The notes beneath the pieces were generated by a model that was not told the DNA's origin, did not search any database, and worked only from the letters and a program-made list of their open reading frames with translations. The position numbers and the translations under genes were made by a program. From Paenibacillus_L residui (GTDB taxonomy: Bacteria; Bacillota; Bacilli; Paenibacillales; NBRC-103111), in the NCBI RefSeq assembly GCF_042677205.1, contig NZ_JBHTIU010000106.1:1-64000 (forward strand): a stretch of DNA of 64,000 nt, given 5' to 3'. Below are positions 27,982-36,587 of this stretch, piece after piece (positions within the stretch are counted from its first letter, which is position 1; the number at the start of each line of letters is the position of its first letter).

Positions 27982-28964
27982 GGCGACAACACCCTTACAA
28001 CATCCTCTACGACTTTCTCATATGCAATCAGGCCGCTTCCAAGCCAGTATTCATCGTTTACTTCGTACACATGGCCTCGCTGAACGGCTGGAACGCTCTT
28101 CCAGATGCTGCTTTCCGTCATCTCCTTCATCCGTTCCGTCCCTTGTCCATAAGCATTGATGACGAAAATATAATCCGCATCCAATTCCGGAAGAATTTCC
28201 AACGAGAAATTCAAGCTGTTCTCGTTCTCCGTCAGCTTGGTCATGTCAATGCCCAAATGCCGATTAATGACATACCCGCAAAAGTAATTCCCGCCCATCA
28301 AACTCACGCCTCTATTGGCAAACCGGATGATCGCCACCTTCTTGTCTGCTGCGTTCTTCTCGATAGCCGCTTTGGCGTCCTCGACTTTCCGGCGATAATT
28401 GTCCAGTGCTTGCTTGGCCTCATCGGTCTTGCCTAACAGTTCTCCCAATATTTCGAGTGATTTCTCGACATCACCCGCTGCGTTGCTGAACACATAGGTT
28501 GGCGCGATCTTGGAATAATTCTCATAAACGCCGTTATCCGCATAATTCGCCGTATGCAGAATGATCAGGTCGGGGTTATACGACAGCAGCACCTCCGAGG
28601 ACGGCAGCCCGCCTGAAAAATCAAGCTTTGGAATGTCCTGCAGTTCGTTCTGCAAATAACGATGACCCTGGTTTCCGTTCGACCATTGCGCAACAGGTTT
28701 AACGCCAAGGCTTAGCAACGCATCTTCCATATATGGAGCAAACACTCTGACGGGCGGTTTCGGCAGAATCACCTCATGTCCTAATTCATCGGTAAATACC
28801 CGTTCTGCGGAAACGGCAGCTTCGGGATTCTTTGCCGCAACCGTTGGATTCGCTTTTGAACCGCTCATATCCGTTTGATTGGAACCGCATGCGGCTAGCA
28901 GACTCATGCTCAGCAGCACACTGATTCCAAATCGTCCCCTTGTCGAACGAATTTTGTACAGCAT
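27978..28964 (-). CDS. Fe(III)-siderophore ABC transporter substrate-binding lipoprotein
   Basis: Signal peptide with lipobox LLAAC (Cys about residue 26), then the periplasmic-binding-protein type III (FecB/FhuD) pattern: TDELGHEVILPKPPVRVFAP, LSYNPDLIILH and a C-terminal RGHVYEVNDEYWLGSG. It would capture ferric siderophore for the FecCD permeases at 24.3-26.4 kb, from which it is separated by the plus-strand gene at 26554. A Fur-box sequence lies about 20 nt upstream of the start. Confidence 0.93.
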   Translation of the reverse strand: MLYKIRSTRGRFGISVLLSMSLLAACGSNQTDMSGSKANPTVAAKNPEAAVSAERVFTDELGHEVILPKPPVRVFAPYMEDALLSLGVKPVAQWSNGNQGHRYLQNELQDIPKLDFSGGLPSSEVLLSYNPDLIILHTANYADNGVYENYSKIAPTYVFSNAAGDVEKSLEILGELLGKTDEAKQALDNYRRKVEDAKAAIEKNAADKKVAIIRFANRGVSLMGGNYFCGYVINRHLGIDMTKLTENENSLNFSLEILPELDADYIFVINAYGQGTERMKEMTESSIWKSVPAVQRGHVYEVNDEYWLGSGLIAYEKVVEDVVRVLSP

Positions 28965-28982
28965 TCATAAATCTCCTCTCAA

Positions 28983-28997
28983 TGATAATCATTCTCA
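28983..28997. promoter_or_regulatory. Fur box upstream of the binding-protein gene
   Basis: TGATAATCATTCTCA matches the 7-1-7 Fur consensus TGATAATNATTATCA at all but one position. It lies between the regulator gene's stop and the binding-protein start, so iron-responsive repression of the binding protein and esterase is likely. Confidence 0.8.
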
Positions 28998-30206
28998 ATA
29001 TGGGAGATTATATATGATGCTCATCGAAGTCTCCATGGACTTTCGCCACATCCGTTTTGGATTTTTGCCAGTGAAGAAAAGCAAAATCTCATCCAACATC
29101 CGGTCGATAGCCGTTGCCGAATATTCAAACCACGGATCGGAAGGAATGGTATAAACATGTCCGCGATTCACCGCCTTAAGCTTGCACCATGCTTCGTTAT
29201 GCTGAAGCGACAGCCAATAAGCCCGTGATACAGGTTCGGGACAGACTGCGACCAGAATACGATCCGGATCAAGCCGGTCCAGTTGTTCGATCGTTAATTC
29301 TGTATTATATAAAGCTTCCGCTGGATAAGCAGGCGTCACCTTCAAATCGTAATACAATAAATCATGGATTCCCTGATTGCAATATATGTACAGGACTTCG
29401 CCGCAAAGACGCAGCACTACAAATGAATCCGTATCGAGAACGGGGGCAAGCTGTTTTCGCGCGAATTGCACTTTTTGCTCATAGCTTTGAATCCAGGCCT
29501 TGCATTGCTCCTCCCTCCCAAGAAACAACGCAATCTGATGAAGCTGCTCCCGCCAATTCAGCGGTGGACAGGGAAGGAAAAGCGCCGGAGCCGTATCTTC
29601 AAGCTTCCGTCGTACATGTTCCGATAGATGCACATCCCCGACAATGGCATCAGGCCGCGACCTGACCCATTGACGCCAATCAGCTTCCCGGAGGCCGTCA
29701 TATTCCAGACATACTTCAATTTGTGAACGATAAGCATAGTAGTAATAAGGCGTCCACTTCGAATTTAAGGGAGCCGACACCGGAATGATCTTCAAAGCAA
29801 GTAATTGTCCGATAACCGACGGGGAGCATGCAGCAACCCGTATCTTTCGTTTCTTGACAAATTCGGACGGGGAAATCCCCACTTCTTTCTTAAACTTCCG
29901 GCTAAAGTAGAATTCATCGCTGTAACCTACCTTATGGGCGATCTCACGCATCCGATATTCCGATTCGAGCAAATATCGTTTGGCCCGATTGATTCTCAGG
30001 TCCGTCAAGTAATCCATGGCACTTTGGCCAAAGGTCTTTTTGAATGCATACACAAAATATTTTGGACTCAGATTGGCCATATGAGCCAATTGCGCAATGG
30101 ACAGAGGCTCATGATAATGATTCTCCATATACTCTCGAATCTGCTGCAAGTTCATCCCGGAGGGTCGATCTGACGATGTGACAGAGCTGCGGTCATCTGC
30201 ACCCAT
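28995..30206 (-). CDS. AraC-family regulator fused to a siderophore-binding domain (Btr-like)
   Basis: An AraC double helix-turn-helix occupies about residues 18-120 (LSIAQLAHMANLSPKYFVYAF and MREIAHKVGYSDEFYFSRKF), followed by a FecB-type binding-protein domain to the end (AACSPSVIG through RGHVYTIPSDPW). In Bacillus Btr the cytosolic binding domain senses the iron-loaded siderophore and activates uptake genes. Btr carries an N-terminal cupin; this protein does not. A G-rich RBS precedes the ATG at 30206. It heads the locus and is likely Fur-controlled through the box at 30298. Confidence 0.9.
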   Translation of the reverse strand: MGADDRSSVTSSDRPSGMNLQQIREYMENHYHEPLSIAQLAHMANLSPKYFVYAFKKTFGQSAMDYLTDLRINRAKRYLLESEYRMREIAHKVGYSDEFYFSRKFKKEVGISPSEFVKKRKIRVAACSPSVIGQLLALKIIPVSAPLNSKWTPYYYYAYRSQIEVCLEYDGLREADWRQWVRSRPDAIVGDVHLSEHVRRKLEDTAPALFLPCPPLNWREQLHQIALFLGREEQCKAWIQSYEQKVQFARKQLAPVLDTDSFVVLRLCGEVLYIYCNQGIHDLLYYDLKVTPAYPAEALYNTELTIEQLDRLDPDRILVAVCPEPVSRAYWLSLQHNEAWCKLKAVNRGHVYTIPSDPWFEYSATAIDRMLDEILLFFTGKNPKRMWRKSMETSMSIIYNLPY

Positions 30207-30584
30207 GAAATTTATTCCCCCTTTAGACCAGTACTAGGCGGAAGTATTCATCATTATTCCGAACAGTAGTTAATTCTCTAGACTCCATAATCTTAATTGA
30301 TAACGATTATCATTGTCAATTGAGATTGGCCGGATCGATGAGCAAACGGGGACAATGCCGCTGCACTAGATAACGGACCAGTCATATAGTGATTCAAAAG
30401 CAAAAGCCACAGATCACAGCGTGAAAATAACGCTGCGTCCATGGCTTTTATTACGAAACATAAATTAGCATAAATCGTGGCGCGGCAGAATTTGTCATGG
30501 AATGCCCTATCCTCATCCAAAGTCAATATCATGGAAGTCAGGCCGGATGCCATCGAATTCTGAGCTCGCGCGGGAAATCATATT
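30207..30584. other. 378-nt intergenic region with Fur box
   Basis: It holds the Fur box at 30298-30312 and presumably the promoter of the AraC/binding-protein gene. No gene could be supported. Confidence 0.5.
30298..30312. promoter_or_regulatory. Fur box upstream of the AraC/binding-protein regulator gene
   Basis: TGATAACGATTATCA matches the 7-1-7 Fur consensus at all but one position, and a further half-site (TTGTCA) follows. It lies about 92 nt upstream of the regulator start. Confidence 0.8.
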
Positions 30585-30884
30585 TTACCGCCTCGGCGGC
30601 AAAACTACGGCTCCATTCGCCTTGCCGTCAATGCCGAGAATTTCGATTTCATCAAGGAAGACCCAGACGTTGACCGGGAATTCGACCTTGACGTAGCGGG
30701 CGTACACTTTATCGGCTCCCGCTTTCCCCGGCACATTGCCGGACCAAAATCCGTTCGTCCAATCGTTGTTCTCGATTTGCCGGTAAACCCCGTTTTGGCT
30801 GACATGGGGGAATCGGTCCCCGAACCGGTCGATGTTGTTTAACGTCTTGGCGACGGCGTCTTCAATCGCTTTTTTCCACACCAT
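30585..30884 (-). pseudogene. Chimeric remnant: GH88 N-terminus joined to a surface-protein C-terminal fragment
   Basis: The first ~50 residues (KTLNNIDRFGDRFPHVSQNG, then DWTNGFWSG) match the start of GH88 unsaturated glucuronyl hydrolases, cytosolic enzymes of ~370 residues. Straight after WSG the sequence switches to ARYVKVEFPVNVWVFLDEIE, typical of the discoidin/DUF4855-type domains of secreted Paenibacillus proteins. The 99-residue frame therefore looks like the scar of a deletion that joined two genes. It still has a good start (AAGGGAG before ATG 30884). A functional protein is unlikely. Family assignments are from motif memory. Confidence 0.65.
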
Positions 30885-31000
30885 AACAAGCTCCCTTCGC
30901 TTTCTTACATTGCTTTCTACCCATATTAGCGAAATAAGAAGAGCGGTGCGGGTTCAAATTTTAGCTGAAGTGTGCAATATTTTTACCCTATTTCAAAAAC

Positions 31001-31024
31001 AGCCGATTTTATCGAAACCAAATC
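31001..31024 (+). repeat. 24-bp exact repeat shared with 44872-44895
   Basis: The 24 bases from AGCCGATTTT to CCAAATC upstream of the 31100 gene are identical to 44872-44895, where they are fused to a copy of that gene's 3' end. Confidence 0.8.
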
Positions 31025-31099
31025 AAATCCTATCCGTAGAAGTATTCCAGGGGAAAAAGTGCTTACATAATACGGCCCCGGAAACGAGGATTTTTACTT

Positions 31100-31519
31100 A
31101 TGAGTTCCAAACGAATTGTGATCGTCTGTACGATGGCTGCCGCCATCGCCATTGGCATCGTATGGAATGAGGAGAAAAGCGCTGCAGCATGCGTCGATAA
31201 ATATAAAATTCTAAGCAAAATCTCCGGCGGCGACGGAACACAGCAAGACGCCGCCGTTCGAGATCCTTTGCTTCATGCGCTTGGCGCTGCGTCGGATGAG
31301 GAAGTCTACTATTCGTTATATGATGGCAAATCACTGGCTGACATCGCCGCCGCTAACAATGCCGATGTACAGAACGTCATCGATCTGCAAATCGCCGAAT
31401 TGACCGAACAACTGGACGCACGTCTAGCAAACGGCAGCCTGTCTCGGGAAGCGTATCTGGCCCATAAATCGGAAGTGGCGGATATTATCGAGCGCAGCGT
31501 TTACGGCGGGAACTTATGA
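31100..31519 (+). CDS. Hypothetical exported protein with helical C-terminal domain
   Basis: An N-terminal hydrophobic anchor (IVIVCTMAAAIAIGIVW) suggests export or membrane attachment. The remainder has the pattern DEEVYYSLYDGKSLADIA, then NNADVQNVIDLQIAELTEQL and LSREAYLAHKSEVADII. This helical module recurs in Paenibacillus proteins of unknown function. A weak GAGG precedes the ATG. A second locus at 44864-44983 keeps only the last part of this gene plus part of its upstream region. Confidence 0.7.
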   Translation: MSSKRIVIVCTMAAAIAIGIVWNEEKSAAACVDKYKILSKISGGDGTQQDAAVRDPLLHALGAASDEEVYYSLYDGKSLADIAAANNADVQNVIDLQIAELTEQLDARLANGSLSREAYLAHKSEVADIIERSVYGGNL

Positions 31520-31570
31520 AATAAACTTTGAACAACGTAAAGATGTCATTATTTCGTTAGGTATGTATTT

Positions 31571-31780
31571 TTGATAAAGGGGGACTTCTTACCGGGGTAC
31601 CCTGAACAAAGTCATTCAGGAGATGGAGGAAATGGGAAGGCAGGGACCAGCCAATGGCTTGACCTGCCAAACCCGCCTACAATTATTTTCGCAGCAAATG
31701 TTTACAAAGTGTTAGGAGCCGTGAGAACGGCAGGAAAGCTTGGGTTAACCATTCCTGGAGATATAAGCATTGTTGGTTAA
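31571..31780 (+). pseudogene. Remnant of a LacI-family repressor
   Basis: The last ~36 residues (PPTIIFAANVYKVLGAVRTA then GLTIPGDISIVG) match the effector-domain segment PTAIFAAND...IPEDISIVGFDD of LacI-type repressors. The frame stops right after IVG, where functional proteins continue for ~60 residues. The upstream part of the frame is not repressor-like and no DNA-binding domain remains. It lies just outside the sugar locus and may once have regulated it. Confidence 0.6.
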
Positions 31781-31795
31781 CTAACTGAGAACTTC

Positions 31796-32665
31796 TCATC
31801 CTTGAAACGCAATCGTTCGCATCCCTTTTACTCCCGGCTTTGTTCGGAAGAGGCTGCCCGCTAGCGGATACTCCTCCAGCTCTTGCTCGGACATGCCTAC
31901 TCGTGCCGAAGTTATATACAACTCATCCAAATTAGGGCCGCCAAAGGTACAGGAGGTGACCAAAGGAACCGGAAGCTCAATCTGTCCAAGCTGCCTGCCG
32001 CTTCCGGGGTCCCATCTGGACACCCGGGCTCCGCCCCAATGAGCTATCCAAAGCATTCCTTCCTCGTCAATCGTCATGCCGTCCGGCAAGCCCTGATCTT
32101 GTTCCAAGCGGATGACCACCCGTCTGCTGCTGATTGCTCCTGTCGCCGCCTCATAGTCAAAGGCAGCCACCTCCCTCGTTGGCGTATCAATGTAATAGAA
32201 AGTGCCCCCGTCCGGACTCCAGGCCAAGCCATTGGAGCAGGATACGGATTCCACCATCCGCGATACATTCCAGTCTTCGTCGAGGCGATACAAGGCTCCC
32301 TGGAAGCTCTCCCCGGTTAACGACATCGTTCCGGCCCAGAATCTGCCCGCCGGATCACATTTCCCGTCGTTAAAGCGGTTGCCCGGCAGATGCTGTTCGG
32401 GATCATGAATGGCCGTCAGCTTTCCACTATCCGGATCGTAGGTATGGAACCCATGCTGAAGCGCCAGCAGCAGGCCGCCCGCCTGGCGAGGAACGAGTGC
32501 GCCGATCATCTGATTCAATGCGGTCTTATGTATCGTCTCCCTATGCGGGTCGTATTCGTAAATCGTTTGCCCGATAATATCCACCATATACAGCACTTCC
32601 CGCTGTCCATCCCATGTCGGCCCTTCCCCCAGAACCGCTTGAATACCAGCTATCGTTTCTATCAC
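31796..32665 (-). CDS. SMP-30/gluconolactonase/LRE family protein
   Basis: This six-bladed beta-propeller lactonase has family motifs LGEGPTWDGQREVLYMVDI (metal-ligand Glu), GNRFNDGKCDPAGRFWAGTM, NGLAWSPDGGTFYYIDT (metal-ligand Asp) and LPDGMTIDEEGMLWIAHWGG. It probably opens an aldonolactone in the sugar pathway encoded upstream. The start is GTG at 32665 with GAGGTGA 7 nt before it. It is the last gene of the carbohydrate locus. Confidence 0.92.
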   Translation of the reverse strand: MIETIAGIQAVLGEGPTWDGQREVLYMVDIIGQTIYEYDPHRETIHKTALNQMIGALVPRQAGGLLLALQHGFHTYDPDSGKLTAIHDPEQHLPGNRFNDGKCDPAGRFWAGTMSLTGESFQGALYRLDEDWNVSRMVESVSCSNGLAWSPDGGTFYYIDTPTREVAAFDYEAATGAISSRRVVIRLEQDQGLPDGMTIDEEGMLWIAHWGGARVSRWDPGSGRQLGQIELPVPLVTSCTFGGPNLDELYITSARVGMSEQELEEYPLAGSLFRTKPGVKGMRTIAFQG

Positions 32666-32751
32666 TGTCCGTCACCTCGTTAGTTTGTAGGGGTCTTCTG
32701 AACTTGAATTTGTATTTTCTAAAGGGCCACACCGATTCAGCCGGAATACCG

Positions 32752-33597
32752 TTATCCTTTAACGGCGCCTACCGCAATTCCTTTGACGAAAAACCTCTGA
32801 AAAGCAAGGAAAAACAGCAGCATAGGGATAAAAGTGACCGTCGCCCCGGCCATTGCCAGCCCCAAATTAATGCTCTGCGTCCCATAAGCCAGCTTCGATA
32901 CCGCAAGCGGCAGGGTGAACATTTCCCTCTTGTCCGTGACGACCAGCTGCCATAAATACTCGTTCCATACCGCCACGAACGAGAAAATCCCCAGTGCGCC
33001 GATCGCCGGCTTAATTATTGGCAGCACTATGCTGATAAACGTTCGGATTTCCCCCGCTCCATCGATCCGGGCCGCTTCCAGAAGCTCGTTGGGCACGGAC
33101 TGCATAAACTGCTTAACCAGAAATACCCCGAACGGATAAGCGATAAACGGTACGATCAGACCGGCATAAGTGTTGATCCATTTCAAGTCGGCGATTAGCA
33201 GGTAGAGCGGAATCAACAGAACCTGATGCGGCAGCATCATCGTGATCAGCATCAGCCAAAACAACTGCTTCTTCCCGGGAAACTGCTTCTTGCCAAAAGC
33301 ATACCCCGCCGTCGTACTGGTAAGAATAGCCCCGATCGACGCACAGCCGGCAACAAAAATGCTGTTGAACAACCAGCGGAAGGCCGGATTATTTGTAAAC
33401 AATTGATAATAGTTGGCCAGCGTCGGTGACTTCGGGAACCATTCCGGAGGTATCTTCATCGTGTCTGACAAAATTTTAAAAGAGCCGGTCAGCATCCAAT
33501 ACAGCGGCATTAGGGAAAATAGGGCGAGAACAATCACGACCGCCAACCCCAATATACTCCAGCCTTTTTCTGGCGCACTCATTTTGCGGTAATTCAT
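32752..33597 (-). CDS. Carbohydrate ABC transporter permease, MalG type
   Basis: Six membrane segments and the EAA loop (NELLEAARIDGAGEIRTFISIVLPIIKP) identify the second membrane subunit of a CUT1 sugar importer. ATG at 33597 has AAGGAGG upstream and gives 281 residues, the usual length. A TTG 15 codons earlier overlaps the upstream stop but lacks an RBS. Its partners are the MalF-type permease and the binding protein upstream; no ATPase is encoded here, as is usual where a shared MsmX-type ATPase serves several importers. Confidence 0.93.
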   Translation of the reverse strand: MNYRKMSAPEKGWSILGLAVVIVLALFSLMPLYWMLTGSFKILSDTMKIPPEWFPKSPTLANYYQLFTNNPAFRWLFNSIFVAGCASIGAILTSTTAGYAFGKKQFPGKKQLFWLMLITMMLPHQVLLIPLYLLIADLKWINTYAGLIVPFIAYPFGVFLVKQFMQSVPNELLEAARIDGAGEIRTFISIVLPIIKPAIGALGIFSFVAVWNEYLWQLVVTDKREMFTLPLAVSKLAYGTQSINLGLAMAGATVTFIPMLLFFLAFQRFFVKGIAVGAVKG

Positions 33598-33638
33598 CTT
33601 AACGGGCCCTCCTTTTCCATCAGCGGTCTTATCAGAAG

Positions 33639-34511
33639 TCAAAACTCCGTGTCCTGTCCGAGCAAGCGGAAGTTAAACCAGGCCAGGAAGCTGACAATGA
33701 CCAGCATAACCACACCAAGCGCGGAGGCGTAACCGAAATTAAAAAAATCGAATGCCGTCTGATAAATGCGGTAAACAATCGTCTGCGTCCCGTTGGCCGG
33801 CCCCCCGTTGGTAAGGAGCATGATAACGACAAATACCTGGAAAACGGCTATCGTCTGCGTCACCATAACAAACAGCGTTGTCGGCTTTAATAGAGGAAGC
33901 GTAATCCGGAAAAACCGCTGACGGCTGTTTGCCCCATCTATCATTGCCGCTTCCTGCAAATCTTGGGGGATTCCCCCTAAGGCAGCCAGAAACAGAATGA
34001 TAGGCTGGCCAAGCACCAGGGTAATAACAACTATAATAATCGAAACGAGCGCTTTGCCGGGGGTTCCCAGCCATGCAACCGGCTCCAGTCCTATCAGACC
34101 GATTAAATAGTTAAAAAGCCCGTAAGTGGGATTATAAATCCAAAGCCAAACCATGGAGAGGACTACTCCGCTCGCTACAACTGGCATGTAGAAAGACATC
34201 CGGAAGAAGGTCTGGACATGTTTGTTTAACGGATGAACCACTACGGCTACCAGGATAGAAATAACGACTACGGCCGGAACAACGCCCAGTGTAATAAGCA
34301 GCGTATTGACTAACGCTTTCCAGAAGGCGTCGTCATGATAGAGGGCAACATAATGCTGCAGTCCAACGAATTTCCTTGTGTTCAGCTTAACGTCATATAA
34401 GCTGAAGCCTACTCCTTGAACCAAAGGCAACAATGTAAAGATGACAAAAAAGAAGTAAGCCGGAAGGAGAAAAAAATATGCCCATCTAGCCTGTATGATT
34501 CTTCTGATCAA
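33639..34511 (-). CDS. Carbohydrate ABC transporter permease, MalF type
   Basis: Six membrane segments with the EAA loop (IPQDLQEAAMIDGANSRQRFF). The start is TTG at 34511: AAGGAGG lies 9 nt upstream and no better start exists. It lies between the binding-protein gene and the MalG-type permease gene in one operon. Confidence 0.93.
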   Translation of the reverse strand: MIRRIIQARWAYFFLLPAYFFFVIFTLLPLVQGVGFSLYDVKLNTRKFVGLQHYVALYHDDAFWKALVNTLLITLGVVPAVVVISILVAVVVHPLNKHVQTFFRMSFYMPVVASGVVLSMVWLWIYNPTYGLFNYLIGLIGLEPVAWLGTPGKALVSIIIVVITLVLGQPIILFLAALGGIPQDLQEAAMIDGANSRQRFFRITLPLLKPTTLFVMVTQTIAVFQVFVVIMLLTNGGPANGTQTIVYRIYQTAFDFFNFGYASALGVVMLVIVSFLAWFNFRLLGQDTEF

Positions 34512-34571
34512 CCTTAATGCCCTCCTTCCTATTCTATCCCCTAAGCACTCGAAACCTTAAGACAGGGGTAA

Positions 34572-34596
34572 GGAATGCCCTTCACCCAGGCATTCC
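34572..34596 (-). promoter_or_regulatory. Hairpin between binding-protein and permease genes
   Basis: GGAATGCC pairs with GGCATTCC around a 9-nt loop, without a T tract, 16-40 nt after the binding-protein stop. Such stem-loops in sugar importer operons commonly protect the upstream message and lower permease expression. Confidence 0.55.
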
Positions 34597-34611
34597 ACAC
34601 TTTTCCCCATG

Positions 34612-35991
34612 TTATTTCGCCAGTATTTTATTGACTGCCCGCTCATAATCCTCCAGCGCTTGAGCAGGTGTTTTCTGCTTTAATAGAACCGCTTGAATTT
34701 CCGGCTGCAATAGAACGCGGAATTCCGCATATTTCGGATGAGTCACGCCCATATCCTCCAGCCCTCGTTCTTCAATGATTTTCTGCAGCACCCTATAGTT
34801 CGCGTCATCCTTCATAGGGACTCCGGCCGATTTCTTCACCGGGAATTGTCCAGCGCTCTTCGCATATACCTGCTGATGCTCCGTATTGTTCAGGTATAAC
34901 AGGAATTCGATAACCCATTTCAATTTATACTCGTCATCTTGCTTGAATACAGCGAATCCGGTAGGTCCTACAGGAACCCCATTGCTGACTCCTTCGTCAT
35001 TAGGCTGGTGGACCATGACCAGATCGTGCTCCCCGTTCGTCTTGCCTTCTTCTTTGGCGGCATTCAGCCTCGCCCAGACGGCCAAAGTATCGCTAACCGA
35101 GCCCAACTGCCCCTGCCACATCAGCGTATCTATTTCCCCGGCTTGAGTCGTAACGGCACTCGGCTGCAGCTTGCCTTCATCGTTCAGCTTGACCAGATAT
35201 TCCAGCGCCTTGACAGCTTCCGGGCTGTTTAACGCTGTCTTGCTGTAATCGCCGTCCTTGAACAGCTTGGCTCCGAAGCCCCAGAGAAGGTTCAGGATGC
35301 CTTGGTCGCCCTGAGGAACCGCAATCTGTACGGCATAAGGGAAGACTTTATTCTTCTCGGCAATCGCTTGGATCGCCTCATCGAACTGCTCTATCGTCCA
35401 GTAAGGGTTTTCAGGTGTCGGCAGGAGATTCTCCTTGCCCTTCTTCGACCATAATTCCTTGTTGACGACAAGGCCTGCCGCCCACGCATAGGCTGGGAGC
35501 GCATGAAGGTGCCCATCGATGGTATACAAATCCAGGTAATCCTGAATATAATCATCCAGCTCCTCCTTAGGCAGCAAGTCTTCTAAATTCTCCAGCACCC
35601 CTTCATAGGCGTATTGTGCAGTTCTTCCAAGGTAATCACGTAAAATATCCGGAGGTGTTCCGCCAGCAATAGCTACAGGCACTTTCTTTGGAAGATCATC
35701 CCATGTAAGCGTTTGAATATCGATGGTTACGTGAGGGTGAAGATCCATAAATTTTTGCGCTTGAATCTTCTCGTAGTCGCCGTAATTTTTAGTCTCATCT
35801 TCCATTCCCTCAATTAATTGGAAACGCGGGTCAATCCAATAAGTGATTGTGACCGGCTTTTCTTTGGAGTCCCCATCTCCCCCGGCATTCCCCTCTGATC
35901 CGGTGCCCTTTCCCTGCTGACCGGAGCAAGCCGTGGCCATTAATAAGATCGCGAGCAGTCCGCTCATAATCGGTAGGCGAAACCTTCTCAT
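34612..35991 (-). CDS. Extracellular solute-binding lipoprotein (family 1), sugar importer
   Basis: Signal peptide with lipobox LLMATAC (Cys about residue 22), then a ~430-residue bacterial extracellular solute-binding fold: VTITYWIDPRFQ, DILRDYLGR, ALPAYAWAAGLVVNKELW and GPTGFAVFK. ATG at 35991 has a G-rich RBS; the in-frame start at 36012 is upstream of it. Ligand not determinable; the surrounding enzymes suggest an acidic or deoxy sugar or oligosaccharide. Confidence 0.93.
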   Translation of the reverse strand: MRRFRLPIMSGLLAILLMATACSGQQGKGTGSEGNAGGDGDSKEKPVTITYWIDPRFQLIEGMEDETKNYGDYEKIQAQKFMDLHPHVTIDIQTLTWDDLPKKVPVAIAGGTPPDILRDYLGRTAQYAYEGVLENLEDLLPKEELDDYIQDYLDLYTIDGHLHALPAYAWAAGLVVNKELWSKKGKENLLPTPENPYWTIEQFDEAIQAIAEKNKVFPYAVQIAVPQGDQGILNLLWGFGAKLFKDGDYSKTALNSPEAVKALEYLVKLNDEGKLQPSAVTTQAGEIDTLMWQGQLGSVSDTLAVWARLNAAKEEGKTNGEHDLVMVHQPNDEGVSNGVPVGPTGFAVFKQDDEYKLKWVIEFLLYLNNTEHQQVYAKSAGQFPVKKSAGVPMKDDANYRVLQKIIEERGLEDMGVTHPKYAEFRVLLQPEIQAVLLKQKTPAQALEDYERAVNKILAK

Positions 35992-36249
35992 CCATCTCCC
36001 CCCAAAAGTCATAATAATTAATGTATAGAAACAGGCGAACCTGCAGCTATAAAAGGAACACCGGGCCGATCCGTTGTTGGAGGACTAAAGATGCCATTGT
36101 CGTTCGTATCACAATGAGAGACATAGTCTCTTTTATTACTTATATTCTATTATAGACCCTAATTAGTGTCAAGCACGGAATGAAATCGCCTTCATGCCGC
36201 ATCCGGGTCGGTAAGGAAGTCGTAAAGACGAGCAAAAGTGCATTAAAAT

Positions 36250-36460
36250 CCGCCCCTTTCCCCAAAAAAGAGCGAAGGACGCTCAAATGTGCAGGTCTTT
36301 TTGACAAAATGGGGCCATTCCGCAAAAATCGCTCCAAAGACCTGCATTATCGTTTTAGAATTAGGCATTTCGCGATTTTTTCCAAAAAAGACCTGCACTA
36401 TCGCTCTAGAATTAGGCATCGTGCGTCTTTTTCCAAAAAAGACCTGCTGTATTGATTGTC
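36250..36460. repeat. Intergenic tandem repeat, 51-bp period, with one inverted unit
   Basis: Direct units start at 36341, 36392 and 36443 (exactly 51 nt apart), each beginning CCTGC. The first two share TAGAATTAGGCAT and end in TTTTTCCAAAAAAGA. An inverted unit lies upstream: TGCAGGTCTTT at 36290-36300 pairs with AAAGACCTGCA at 36336-36346. Units are adjacent with no unique spacers. Confidence 0.8.
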
Positions 36461-36521
36461 TTTTACATAATCCGGTGGATGACCTGAATAAGCTCTTAAA
36501 GCTTATACTTTCTTATATTTA

Positions 36522-36557
36522 GAAAAAAAGCCGGGTTCCTTGTGGGAACTCCGGCTT
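36522..36557 (-). terminator. Intrinsic terminator of the IclR gene
   Basis: On the minus strand AGCCGGAGTTCC pairs with GGAACCCGGCT (one bulged base) around a short loop, followed by seven T. Confidence 0.88.
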
Positions 36558-36587
36558 GTTGTTCATATCCTTGTGGTGCTGCAATTC

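Larger units (their letters stand above)
35992..36587. other. 596-nt intergenic region with repeats and a terminator
   Basis: The left part (35992-36180) should contain the promoter of the sugar importer operon. The middle holds the 51-bp repeats at 36250-36460. The right end holds the IclR terminator. Open frames across the repeats are artefacts of their period. Confidence 0.55.

Noticed and set aside
36341..36460. CRISPR-like array
   Set aside because: Three units follow each other directly with a 51-nt period and no unique spacers; no cas genes are in the window.
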